Origin: Microscillaceae bacterium
GTDB taxonomy: Bacteria; Bacteroidota; Bacteroidia; Cytophagales; Microscillaceae
DNA length: 6,169 bases
Direction of reading: 5' to 3'
NCBI GenBank assembly: GCA_003449595.1
Contig: DMHB01000370.1
Location: 1-6,169, forward strand
The position numbers and the translations under genes were made by a program. Below are positions 1 through 5,411 of the stretch, in pieces (position 1 is the stretch's first letter; every line of letters begins with the position of its first letter). The notes under the pieces are model-generated. The model had not been told where the DNA came from. It did no database searches and was given only the letters and a program-made list of their open reading frames with translations.

Positions 1-1
1 T

Positions 2-262
2 AAAACCAGGATGTATGAGTTTTTAGACCGTCTAGTAAGTATCGCGTTACCAAGGGTGCGTGACTTTAGGGGTTTATCAGCTAAGTCATTTGATAAAGGC
101 GGTAATTATAATTTCGGTATTAAAGAGCAAATTATATTTCCTGAGATTGAGTATGATAAGATTGATACTCTTCGTGGTATGAATGTTACAGTTACTACAA
201 CAGCGAAAACTAGCGAAGAAGCAAAAGCTTTGCTAAAAGCATTTAATTTCCCTATTAAGTAA
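2..262 (+). CDS. rplE: 50S ribosomal protein L5, C-terminal part (5' end outside window)
   Basis: L5 binds 5S rRNA in the central protuberance of the large subunit and contacts S13 across the subunit interface. Only the last 86 residues of a roughly 179-residue protein are present; the frame is open to the window edge at base 2. The ATG at base 11 is the internal Met of the conserved MYEFLDRL segment and is not a start. Visible family signatures are RDFRGLSAKSFD, GNYNFGIKEQIIFPEIEYDKID and TTTAKTSEEAKALL. The IEYDKIDTLRGMNVTVTTTAKT stretch and the ending AFNFPIK resemble betaproteobacterial L5; Bacteroidota L5 typically reads RDFKGI with a different C-terminus (from memory). rpsN follows after 10 bases, consistent with operon transcription. 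Identity is certain; the taxonomic reading is inference. Confidence 0.96.
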   Translation, partial: KTRMYEFLDRLVSIALPRVRDFRGLSAKSFDKGGNYNFGIKEQIIFPEIEYDKIDTLRGMNVTVTTTAKTSEEAKALLKAFNFPIK

Positions 263-272
263 GGATTGAGTC

Positions 273-578
273 ATGACAAGATTGGCTTTAATTGAAAGAG
301 AAAAAAAGCGTACTAAACTAGTAGAAAAGTATGCTCCTAAGCGTGCTAAGCTGCTTGCAATTATTAATGATTCTTCAAAATCTGAAGAAGAAAAATTTGA
401 AGCAAGGTTAGCATTACAGAAATTACCGCGTAACGCATCTCCAGTTAGACATCGTAATCGTTGTGCTATTACTGGTCGTCCGCGTGGTACATTCCGTAAG
501 TTTGGTATAGCACGTAATAAATTAAGAGAGCTGGCATTAAAAGGTGAAATACCTGGCGTGATCAAGGCTAGCTGGTAA
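273..578 (+). CDS. rpsN: 30S ribosomal protein S14 (long, zinc-free type)
   Basis: S14 is a late-assembling 30S head protein that binds 16S rRNA. The protein has 101 residues. The C-terminal signature runs from about residue 49, with LPRNASPVRHRNRCAITGRP at 51-70, followed by RGTFRKFGIARNKLRE and the usual KASW end. There is only one cysteine (Cys64), so the zinc-binding CxxC pairs of the short form are absent. The 101-residue length and the wording of residues 4-16 (LALIEREKKR) and 60-85 match betaproteobacterial S14. Bacteroidota S14 is normally about 89 residues and lacks the insert around 30-45. AAGGA at 261-265 lies seven bases before the ATG, a good ribosome binding site. Ten bases separate it from rplE. 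Confidence 0.97.
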   Translation: MTRLALIEREKKRTKLVEKYAPKRAKLLAIINDSSKSEEEKFEARLALQKLPRNASPVRHRNRCAITGRPRGTFRKFGIARNKLRELALKGEIPGVIKASW

Positions 579-585
579 GAAGGAG
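578..585 (+). promoter_or_regulatory. Strong Shine-Dalgarno site of rpsH
   Basis: AGAAGGAG overlaps the last base of the rpsN stop codon and lies nine bases before the ATG at 595. A second ATG follows directly at 598, 12 bases away. The spacing favours 595 as the rpsH start. A site this close to consensus is unusual for Bacteroidota and fits the proteobacterial character of this half of the window. Confidence 0.8.
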
Positions 586-594
586 TGTAAGAAA

Positions 595-984
595 ATGATG
601 CAAGATACTATTGCTGATATGTTAACTCGAATCCGCAATGCGCAAGCGGCGAATAAAGAAGAGGTTATTATGCCTTCGTCTAAAATTAAAGCAGCTATTG
701 CTAAAGTTTTAAAAGATGAAGGTTACATTGAAGATTTTAAAGTAAATGGTGATAAAAAACCTGAGTTGGCAATCACATTAAAATATTATAATGGTGTGCC
801 GGTAATTGAAAGAATTGAACGTGTTTCACGTCCTGGACTTCGTGTTTATCGTAACCATCAAGATTTACCTACTGTTATGAATGGTTTAGGAGTTGCGATT
901 GTGTCTACTTCTAAAGGTGTTATAACTGATCGCAAAGCCCGCCAAGAAAAAGTTGGTGGTGAAGTTATCTGTGTTGTTGCTTAA
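595..984 (+). CDS. rpsH: 30S ribosomal protein S8
   Basis: S8 is a primary 16S rRNA binder (helix 21 region) that organises the 30S platform. In E. coli it also represses the spc operon by binding its mRNA near rplE. The protein has 129 residues, normal for the family. It begins MMQDTIADMLTRIRNAQAANK and carries the C-terminal rRNA-binding signature: VSRPGLRVY at 77-85, the STSKG loop at 104-108, and GGEVICVVA at the end. AANKEEVIMPSSK and the KPELAITLKYY stretch are proteobacterial in type; Bacteroidota S8 proteins read differently here (from memory). The S8 operator would lie in the 5' half of rplE, outside this window, so autoregulation cannot be judged. rplF follows after 17 bases. Confidence 0.97.
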   Translation: MMQDTIADMLTRIRNAQAANKEEVIMPSSKIKAAIAKVLKDEGYIEDFKVNGDKKPELAITLKYYNGVPVIERIERVSRPGLRVYRNHQDLPTVMNGLGVAIVSTSKGVITDRKARQEKVGGEVICVVA

Positions 985-985
985 A

Positions 986-994
986 AAGGAAGGA
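986..994 (+). promoter_or_regulatory. Shine-Dalgarno site of rplF
   Basis: AAGGAAGGA ends seven bases before the ATG at 1002. It contains two overlapping AGGA cores and fixes 1002 as the start of rplF, giving the MLSRIAKNP N-terminus expected for L6. Confidence 0.75.
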
Positions 995-1001
995 TTTAAA
1001 A

Positions 1002-1229
1002 ATGTTATCTCGTATTGCTAAAAATCCTCTTGAAATACCTGCGGGTATTGAAGTAACAATTAATGGTTCACATGTAAAAGTAAAAGGCCCTTTAGGTGAA
1101 TTAGAGTTTACTTTTGACGAAACAGTTACAATCGTAAAAGAAGGCGATAAGATTGTTTTAAATACAAAAGAAGACACTAAGTTTGCTAAAGCTTTGTCTG
1201 GTACGGTACATGCCTTAATAAAAAAATGA
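1002..1229 (+). CDS. rplF: 50S ribosomal protein L6, N-terminal domain (frame ends early at TGA)
   Basis: L6 binds 23S rRNA domain VI near the sarcin-ricin loop and the factor-binding site of the large subunit. It is built of two similar folds. This frame gives residues 1-75, from MLSRIAKNPLEIPAGIEV to SGTVHALIKK, and stops at TGA 1227-1229 right after ATA AAA AAA. A full L6 is about 177 residues, so this is only the first domain. The family sequence at this point continues as ALxxxM-x-x-GVTxGF, and exactly that follows in the -1 frame from base 1226 with no residue lost or added. TGA is used by no other gene here; all other complete genes end in TAA, and the second rplF frame ends in TAG. 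Reading through the TGA in frame meets another stop after 11 codons and does not give L6. Confidence 0.9.
   Translation: MLSRIAKNPLEIPAGIEVTINGSHVKVKGPLGELEFTFDETVTIVKEGDKIVLNTKEDTKFAKALSGTVHALIKK
1220..1226 (+). other. A7 slippery heptamer at the rplF frame break
   Basis: The seven A are phased as A AAA AAA and followed at once by TGA. This matches the X XXY YYZ layout used for -1 ribosomal frameshifting. A -1 slip here, or one extra A added during transcription, joins residues 1-75 to the downstream frame and gives a 178-residue L6. I see no clear stimulatory hairpin within about 40 bases downstream and no strong Shine-Dalgarno-like stimulator upstream. A plain loss of one A, in the genome or in the data, is therefore equally possible. 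Confidence 0.6.
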
Positions 1230-1537
1230 TCCAGGGTGTTACTAAAGGGTATGAGAAAAAACTAACTATTTTAGGTGTTGGTTACCGTGCGCAAGCTCAA
1301 GGTGATAGCCTTAACTTAGCTTTAGGCTATTCTCATCCGATTGTCTATAAAGCTCCACAAGGTATTAAGCTTGAGACTCCTACTCAGACTGAAATTATGA
1401 TTAAAGGAATTGACAAGCAATTAGTTGGCCAGGTTGCTGCTAATATTAGGGCTTACAGATCGGTAGAGCCATATAAAGGTAAAGGTATCCGTTATGCTGA
1501 TGAGCAGGTTATCTTGAAAGAAACTAAGAAGAAATAG
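1226..1537 (+). CDS. rplF: 50S ribosomal protein L6, C-terminal domain (-1 frame)
   Basis: This frame supplies residues 76-178 of L6. It begins MIQGVTKGYEKKLTILGVGY, continues with the QTEIMIKGIDKQLVGQVAANIRAYR core, and ends with the rRNA-binding signature EPYKGKGIRYADE (156-168 of the joined protein) and KETKKK. The domain looks intact and under constraint. Its first ATG overlaps the upstream TGA as ATGA, so independent initiation by translational coupling is formally possible, although no Shine-Dalgarno sequence precedes it. LGVGYRAQAQGD and VILKETKKK are betaproteobacterial in style. It ends in TAG, unlike its neighbours. The most likely product is one full-length L6 made by frameshift or slippage, or an intact gene with one base missing in the data. 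Decay is less likely because L6 is needed for normal ribosome function. Confidence 0.9.
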   Translation: MIQGVTKGYEKKLTILGVGYRAQAQGDSLNLALGYSHPIVYKAPQGIKLETPTQTEIMIKGIDKQLVGQVAANIRAYRSVEPYKGKGIRYADEQVILKETKKK

Positions 1538-1557
1538 TTTTAGAGGCAAGTATTAAC

Positions 1558-1911
1558 ATGAATAAAAGAGATTCTAGACTTAGACGAGCTAGAAAAACAA
1601 GATTAAAAATAGCCCAGTTAGGTGTTAAACGTCTTGTAGTTTATAAATCAAACTGCCATATTTATGCACAAGTTATTGATGAGACAGGGTCAAAAATTTT
1701 AGCCTCTGCTTCAACATTATCTAAAGATATCGCAGCTACTGTTACTAACGGTGGCAATGTGGACGCGGCTAAGATTGTCGGAAAAGCAATTGCTGAAAAA
1801 GCTATTGCTTTAGGAGTAAAAGAAGTTGCTTTTGATAGAGCTGGCTTCTATTACCATGGTCGTGTAAAAGCTTTAGCAGACAGCGCGCGTGAAGCTGGCC
1901 TTGTGTTCTAA
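1558..1911 (+). CDS. rplR: 50S ribosomal protein L18
   Basis: L18 brings 5S rRNA into the large subunit together with L5. The protein has 117 residues, the same length as in E. coli. The basic N-terminus (RLRRARKTRLKIAQLG, 7-22) is followed by HIYAQVID at 34-41, ASASTLSKDI, and the conserved end FDRAGFYYHGRVKALADSAREAGL. The sequence is close to betaproteobacterial L18. An AGAGG at 1542-1546, 11 bases upstream of the ATG, is a modest Shine-Dalgarno site. The 20-base gap after rplF and 13-base gap to rpsE fit continuous transcription. Nothing looks damaged. Confidence 0.97.
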   Translation: MNKRDSRLRRARKTRLKIAQLGVKRLVVYKSNCHIYAQVIDETGSKILASASTLSKDIAATVTNGGNVDAAKIVGKAIAEKAIALGVKEVAFDRAGFYYHGRVKALADSAREAGLVF

Positions 1912-1924
1912 TGGAGTAGATTAA

Positions 1925-2428
1925 ATGGCTGAATTAAAAGATCAATTTATAGAGAAGTTAATTAGCGTAAACCGCGTTACTAAAGTAGTAAAAGGTGGAC
2001 GTATTATGGGCTTTGCTGCGCTAACTGTTGTTGGTGATGGTGATGGCGGTATTGGTATGGGTAAGGCTAAATCAAAAGAAGTGCCTGTAGCAGTACAAAA
2101 AGCTGTTAAAGAAGCTCGTAAAAGTATGGTTAAAGTATCTCTAAAACAAGGTACTATTCATCATAACATTATGGCTAAGCATGGTTCTACTACTGTATAC
2201 CTGCAGCCTGCAAAAGAAGGTACTGGTATTATTGCCGGTGGTGCAATGCGTGCTATTTTTGATGCTATTGGTGTGAAAAATATTACGGCAAAAGTACATG
2301 GTTCAACAAATCCATATAACGTAGTTCGTGCCACAATTAAAGCTCTGCAAGGTATTTATACACCAGCTGAAATTGCAGCTAAACGTGGTAAAACTGTAGC
2401 TGAAATCTTAGGAGCTCCAAATGACTAA
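1925..2428 (+). CDS. rpsE: 30S ribosomal protein S5
   Basis: S5 sits on the solvent side of the 30S, near the mRNA entry channel, and affects decoding accuracy. The protein has 167 residues. The N-terminal S5 domain (about 8-75) carries LISVNRVTKVVKGGR at 12-26, the loop where spectinomycin-resistance changes occur in other bacteria, then FAALTVVGDGDGGIGMGKAKSKEVP. The C-terminal domain carries the EGTGIIAGGAMRA and HGSTNPYNVVRATI signatures, then AAKRGKTVAEILG. The wording is betaproteobacterial. GGAG at 1913-1916 lies eight bases before the ATG. The last eight bases overlap rpmD, so translation of the two is probably coupled. Confidence 0.97.
   Translation: MAELKDQFIEKLISVNRVTKVVKGGRIMGFAALTVVGDGDGGIGMGKAKSKEVPVAVQKAVKEARKSMVKVSLKQGTIHHNIMAKHGSTTVYLQPAKEGTGIIAGGAMRAIFDAIGVKNITAKVHGSTNPYNVVRATIKALQGIYTPAEIAAKRGKTVAEILGAPND
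2408..2414 (+). promoter_or_regulatory. Shine-Dalgarno site of rpmD inside rpsE
   Basis: TTAGGAG lies within the last codons of rpsE, six bases before the rpmD ATG at 2421. It supports the overlapping start. Confidence 0.7.
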
Positions 2429-2612
2429 GAGCCAAAATAAAAAAGTAAAAGTAACTTTAGTGAAAAGCTTAATTGGCCGTTTGGCTGCCCATAAAGCTTG
2501 TGCTGCTGGTTTAGGTTTGCGTAAAATTGGTCAAAGTGTTGAAGTAATTGATACGCCGGAAAACCGTGGTATGATTAATAGAATTAACTATCTTATTAAG
2601 TGTGAGGATTAA
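2421..2612 (+). CDS. rpmD: 50S ribosomal protein L30
   Basis: L30 is a small 23S rRNA-binding protein of the large subunit. The protein has 63 residues, the usual short bacterial form. The single ferredoxin-like domain starts with VKVTLVKSLIGR (9-20), followed by HKACAAGLGLRKIGQSVEVIDTPENRGMIN, the family signature. The ATG overlaps the rpsE stop by eight bases (ATGACTAA) and is backed by an internal Shine-Dalgarno site. rplO follows after two bases. Similarity is to proteobacterial L30. Some bacteria lack this gene, so its presence is mildly informative only. Confidence 0.95.
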   Translation: MTKSQNKKVKVTLVKSLIGRLAAHKACAAGLGLRKIGQSVEVIDTPENRGMINRINYLIKCED

Positions 2613-2614
2613 TC

Positions 2615-3070
2615 ATGGATTTAAATACTATTAAACCAGCAGAAGGTAGCAAAAAACCTAGAAAACGCGTTGGTCGTGGTATTGGAAGTGGCTTAGGTAA
2701 AACTTGTGGCCGCGGCCACAAAGGTCAGAAAAGCCGTGCTGGTGGTTTCCACAAAGTTGGTTTTGAAGGTGGTCAAATGCCTTTACAAAGAAGATTGCCT
2801 AGATTTGGATTCAATAATCCCTTCCGTGTTACTTATAAAGTAATCAACTTGGATACTATCCAGCAATTACTTGAACAGAATAATGTTTCGGTGATAGATT
2901 TGGCTTTCTTTCAATCACACGGATTAGCATCTAAAAATGACTTGGTAAAAATTTTGGCTCGTGGCGAGTTTTCAGCAAAAGTTACAGAAGTGCAAGCACA
3001 TGCTTTTTCTAAAACAGCTGTAGAGGTCATAGAAAAAAATAACGGTAAAATCACTGTGGTTTCAAAGTAA
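2615..3070 (+). CDS. rplO: 50S ribosomal protein L15, apparent two-phylum hybrid
   Basis: L15 is an early-to-middle 50S assembly protein that threads a basic N-terminal tail through 23S rRNA. The protein has 151 residues and one unbroken frame. Residues 1-48, with KKPRKRVGRGIGSGLGKT and GRGHKGQKSRAGGFHKV, are betaproteobacterial in style; Bacteroidota L15 usually reads GSGLGGTSTRGHKGAKSRSG here. From about residue 67 onward (NNPFRVTYKVINLDTIQQL, then GLASKNDLVKIL and EVQAHAFSKTAVEVIE) it matches Bacteroidota L15 instead, where AHAFSKTA is typical. The change lies in GFEGGQMPLQRRLPRFGF (49-66), conserved in both groups. The start has a GAGGA site at 2604-2608, six bases away. Whether such a hybrid protein exists depends on the junction being real. 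Confidence 0.93.
   Translation: MDLNTIKPAEGSKKPRKRVGRGIGSGLGKTCGRGHKGQKSRAGGFHKVGFEGGQMPLQRRLPRFGFNNPFRVTYKVINLDTIQQLLEQNNVSVIDLAFFQSHGLASKNDLVKILARGEFSAKVTEVQAHAFSKTAVEVIEKNNGKITVVSK
2704..2721. repeat. 18-bp perfect palindrome inside rplO
   Basis: The arm TTGTGGCCG is followed directly by its reverse complement CGGCCACAA. It encodes part of the T-C-G-R-G-H-K motif (residues 30-36) and is markedly GC-rich for this window. It may only reflect codon choice in a conserved motif. As RNA it could form a short strong hairpin. Confidence 0.6.
2759..2815 (+). other. Likely junction between betaproteobacterial and Bacteroidota sequence
   Basis: This stretch encodes L15 residues 49-67. It is the conserved patch between an N-terminus resembling Betaproteobacteria and a C-terminus resembling Bacteroidota. 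Conservation on both sides makes it a natural place for homologous recombination, and equally for an assembler to join two genomes. The limits are set by where family-specific residues stop and start, so the true point may lie anywhere inside. Confidence 0.7.
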
Positions 3071-3084
3071 TGATACTTTGAGAC
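3059..3084 (+). other. Hairpin across the rplO stop codon, before secY
   Basis: TCAAAGTA (3062-3069) and TACTTTGA (3074-3081) are perfect inverted repeats with a four-base loop, ATGA. The outer bases extend the RNA stem to 11 pairs: U3061-G3082 wobble, U3060-A3083 and G3059-C3084. No run of T follows, so it is not a standard rho-independent terminator. It ends 11 bases before the secY ATG and could influence rplO mRNA ends or secY initiation. The stem is mostly A-U, so stability is modest. Confidence 0.5.
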
Positions 3085-3095
3085 AGAATGTAATT

Positions 3096-4406
3096 ATGAA
3101 GAAGTTTTTCACCACAATTAAGAATATTTTTTCTATTGAAGATTTGCGGGTTCGCATCATCAATACGTTGCTTTTGCTGGTTATTTTTAGATTAGGTTCT
3201 TATGTAGTACTTCCTGGTCTTGACCCAGTTATTTTGCAACAAGCTGGCATTGGTCAAAAAGGCATTTTTGGGTTACTTGACACTTTTTTAGGAGGTGCCT
3301 TCAGTAAAGCTTCCATTTTTGCTTTAGGGATTATGCCTTACATTTCAGCTTCGATTGTGGTTCAATTGATGACCGTTGCTTTGCCCTACTTCCAGCGTAT
3401 GCAACGTGAAGGAGAATCAGGGCGTAACAGAATCAACCAACTTACTCGTGTACTCACAATATTGATCACCATTGCTCAGTCATTAGGTTATCTAACTACA
3501 ACCATTCCTTCAGAAGCGATTATGGTTGATAGATTATTCTTCACTGTTTCATCGGTAATAATTTTGACTTCAGGCACCATATTTACTATGTGGTTAGGTG
3601 AACGCATCACTGATAAAGGTATTGGCAATGGAATTTCTATGTTGATTATGATTGGTATCGTTTCCAGGCTGCCCGTAGCGCTTATTCAAGAGTCAAGTTC
3701 TAAGTTTACGAATGGCGAATACTTGTTCTTTATAATTGAGGTAGTCGTATTGTTCTTCGTAGTGATGGGTGTAATTATGCTTACACAAGCTGTTCGTAAA
3801 GTGCCTGTGCAATATGCCAAACAAGTTGTTGGCAATAAGGTATATGGTGGTCAACGTCAATATATTCCACTAAAAGTCAATGCAGCAGGTGTAATGCCCA
3901 TCATTTTTGCACAGTCTTTCATGTTCTTACCTGCTTTAATTATACCATATGTAGAAAGTACTTTTGTAGCAGGTTTCGCCGATTATACCTCTTGGCCGTA
4001 TAACTTGTTGTTTGCATTATTAATTATTGTGTTCACATATTTTTATACAGCTATTTCTTTCAATCCTAACCAAATTGCAGATGATATGAAAAGAAATGGC
4101 GGCTTCATACCAGGTATCAAACCGGGTGTACAAACAGCTGAATATATTGATACAGTTTTGTCAAGAACAATCTTATCAGGTTCAATATTTTTGGCCTTAG
4201 TTGCGATTATGCCTGCGGTTGCAGTATTATTAGGTGTTGCGGGTGAATTTGCTCAATTTTATGGTGGTACTTCTTTGCTGATCATGGTTGGTGTTATTTT
4301 AGATACTTTGCAGCAAATTAATAGTTATTTACTGATGCGACGCTATGAAGGTTTGATGAAGTCAGGTAAGTTTAAAGGGCGGTCAGAAAATATAGCAATG
4401 GCATAA
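3096..4406 (+). CDS. secY: Preprotein translocase channel subunit SecY
   Basis: SecY forms the inner-membrane channel for SecA-driven export and co-translational membrane insertion, with SecE and SecG. The protein has 436 residues from ATG 3096, giving the MKKFFTTIKNIFSIEDLRVRI start typical of Bacteroidota; an in-frame TTG at 3078 has no support. Ten membrane segments can be placed at about 19-38, 73-92, 115-135, 147-167, 176-198, 210-230, 261-285, 301-322, 359-382 and 391-413. The plug and second segment carry GGAFSKASIFALGIMPYISAS (66-86). The cytosolic loops that contact SecA and the ribosome hold RKVPVQYAK (234-242) and NPNQIADDMKRNGGFIPGIKPG (323-344). There is no Shine-Dalgarno site. 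The TTTIPSEAI region and ALPYFQRMQREGESGR are Bacteroidota-like. The gene looks intact. Confidence 0.97.
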   Translation: MKKFFTTIKNIFSIEDLRVRIINTLLLLVIFRLGSYVVLPGLDPVILQQAGIGQKGIFGLLDTFLGGAFSKASIFALGIMPYISASIVVQLMTVALPYFQRMQREGESGRNRINQLTRVLTILITIAQSLGYLTTTIPSEAIMVDRLFFTVSSVIILTSGTIFTMWLGERITDKGIGNGISMLIMIGIVSRLPVALIQESSSKFTNGEYLFFIIEVVVLFFVVMGVIMLTQAVRKVPVQYAKQVVGNKVYGGQRQYIPLKVNAAGVMPIIFAQSFMFLPALIIPYVESTFVAGFADYTSWPYNLLFALLIIVFTYFYTAISFNPNQIADDMKRNGGFIPGIKPGVQTAEYIDTVLSRTILSGSIFLALVAIMPAVAVLLGVAGEFAQFYGGTSLLIMVGVILDTLQQINSYLLMRRYEGLMKSGKFKGRSENIAMA

Positions 4407-4409
4407 ACA

Positions 4410-5183
4410 ATGGTAAAATATAAATCAGCTGAAGAGTTTGCTTTAATACGTGAAAGTGCTGACCTACTGGGTAGGGCACATGCTGAAGTAGCAAAAATCG
4501 TGAAGGCTGGTGTTAAAACGATTGAGTTAGATAAGAGAGCAGAAGAATTTATAAGAGATCACGGTGCTTATCCCTCCTTTAAAGGGTTCAATGGTTTTCC
4601 AAGTTCCCTCTGTATTTCGGTGAATGAAGTAGTGGTGCATGGGTTTCCAAGTGAGTATGTTTTAAAAGAGGGTGATATTGTATCAATAGATTGTGGAGTT
4701 TTGTTAAATGGTTATCATAGTGATTCTGCTTATACCTATCCGGTAGGAACTATTAACCAACAAACAAAAAAATTATTGGAAATAACAAAGAAAAGCCTAT
4801 ATGATGGAATTGACCAGTTTTTATCAGGTGGAAGGATAGGGGATGTAGGGTATGCAATACAACAGACTGTCCAAGCGCATCATTTTACGGTAGTGAGAGA
4901 ATTAGTAGGACACGGTGTTGGGAGAGAATTGCACGAAGAACCAGATGTACCTAATTATGGGAAAAGAGGTAAAGGGTCAAAAATACAAGAAGGTTTAGTG
5001 ATTGCAATTGAGCCAATGGTAAATATGGGAACAAGACATGTAGTTCAAGAAAAAGATGGATGGACAATCAGAACACAAGATAGGAAGCCTTCCGCACATT
5101 TCGAACATACAGTTGGAATTCTCAATGGTAAACCTGAAATATTGACAACATTTAAATATATAGAGCAAGTATTAAATTCTTAA
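4410..5183 (+). CDS. map: Methionine aminopeptidase, type I
   Basis: Map removes the initiator methionine from new proteins at the ribosome exit when the second residue is small. The protein has 257 residues, a normal type I length without an N-terminal extension. All expected metal ligands are visible: Asp94 (SIDCG), Asp105 (HSDSA), His168 (GHGVG), Glu201 (IEPM) and Glu232 (FEHT). The substrate-binding histidines His77 (VVHG) and His175 (LHEEP) are also present, matching E. coli residues 97, 108, 171, 204, 235, 79 and 178. The start lies three bases after the secY stop, with no Shine-Dalgarno site. Placement between secY and infA without adk is the common Bacteroidota arrangement; Firmicutes usually have adk there too. 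It contains an in-frame A7 run (4766-4772) without any frame break. Confidence 0.97.
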   Translation: MVKYKSAEEFALIRESADLLGRAHAEVAKIVKAGVKTIELDKRAEEFIRDHGAYPSFKGFNGFPSSLCISVNEVVVHGFPSEYVLKEGDIVSIDCGVLLNGYHSDSAYTYPVGTINQQTKKLLEITKKSLYDGIDQFLSGGRIGDVGYAIQQTVQAHHFTVVRELVGHGVGRELHEEPDVPNYGKRGKGSKIQEGLVIAIEPMVNMGTRHVVQEKDGWTIRTQDRKPSAHFEHTVGILNGKPEILTTFKYIEQVLNS

Positions 5184-5187
5184 TTTT

Positions 5188-5406
5188 ATGCCCAAACAGT
5201 CTTCTATTGAACAAGATGGTACAATTACAGAGGCTTTGTCCAATGCAATGTTTAGAGTACAATTGCAAAACGGCCATGAAGTAATTGCGCATATCTCGGG
5301 CAAAATGAGAATGAATTATATCAAAATATTACCAGGGGATAAAGTAAAATTGGAAATGTCTCCTTACGACTTAACAAAGGCTAGAATTGTTTATCGATAC
5401 AAGTAA
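5188..5406 (+). CDS. infA: Translation initiation factor IF-1
   Basis: IF-1 binds the A site of the 30S subunit during initiation and works with IF-2 and IF-3. The protein has 72 residues, the standard length, and is a single S1-like OB fold. Conserved parts are EQDGTITEALSNAMFRVQLQNG (8-29), the IAHISGKMRMNYIKILPGDKV core (33-53) and the SPYDLTKARIVYRYK end. ISGKMRMNYI and the final VYRYK fit Bacteroidota well. The ATG lies four bases after the map stop in an A/T-rich leader with no Shine-Dalgarno sequence. rpmJ follows after five bases. No irregularity is seen. Confidence 0.97.
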   Translation: MPKQSSIEQDGTITEALSNAMFRVQLQNGHEVIAHISGKMRMNYIKILPGDKVKLEMSPYDLTKARIVYRYK

Positions 5407-5411
5407 ATACT

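Noticed and set aside
302..308. A AAA AAG heptamer in rpsN, the strongest known -1 slippery type in E. coli
   Set aside because: It encodes the normal Glu-Lys-Lys of S14, and the frame continues intact to the family end KASW. Nothing suggests a shift is used.
1227..1229. TGA read as tryptophan or by readthrough in rplF
   Set aside because: Reading on in the same frame meets a stop after 11 codons and does not resemble L6. A frame change is needed, not a code change.
3059..3084. Rho-independent terminator between rplO and secY
   Set aside because: The stem is mostly A-U and is not followed by a T run. secY, map, infA and the rest have no visible promoter of their own.
3078..3095. Upstream TTG start for secY adding six residues
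   Set aside because: SecY relatives start at the MKKF position, the extension lies in the hairpin region, and no ribosome binding site supports TTG.
4766..4772. A AAA AAA heptamer in map, phased like the one in rplF
   Set aside because: Map is full length with all catalytic residues. A -1 shift would reach a TGA after about ten codons, so it is probably chance in AT-rich sequence.
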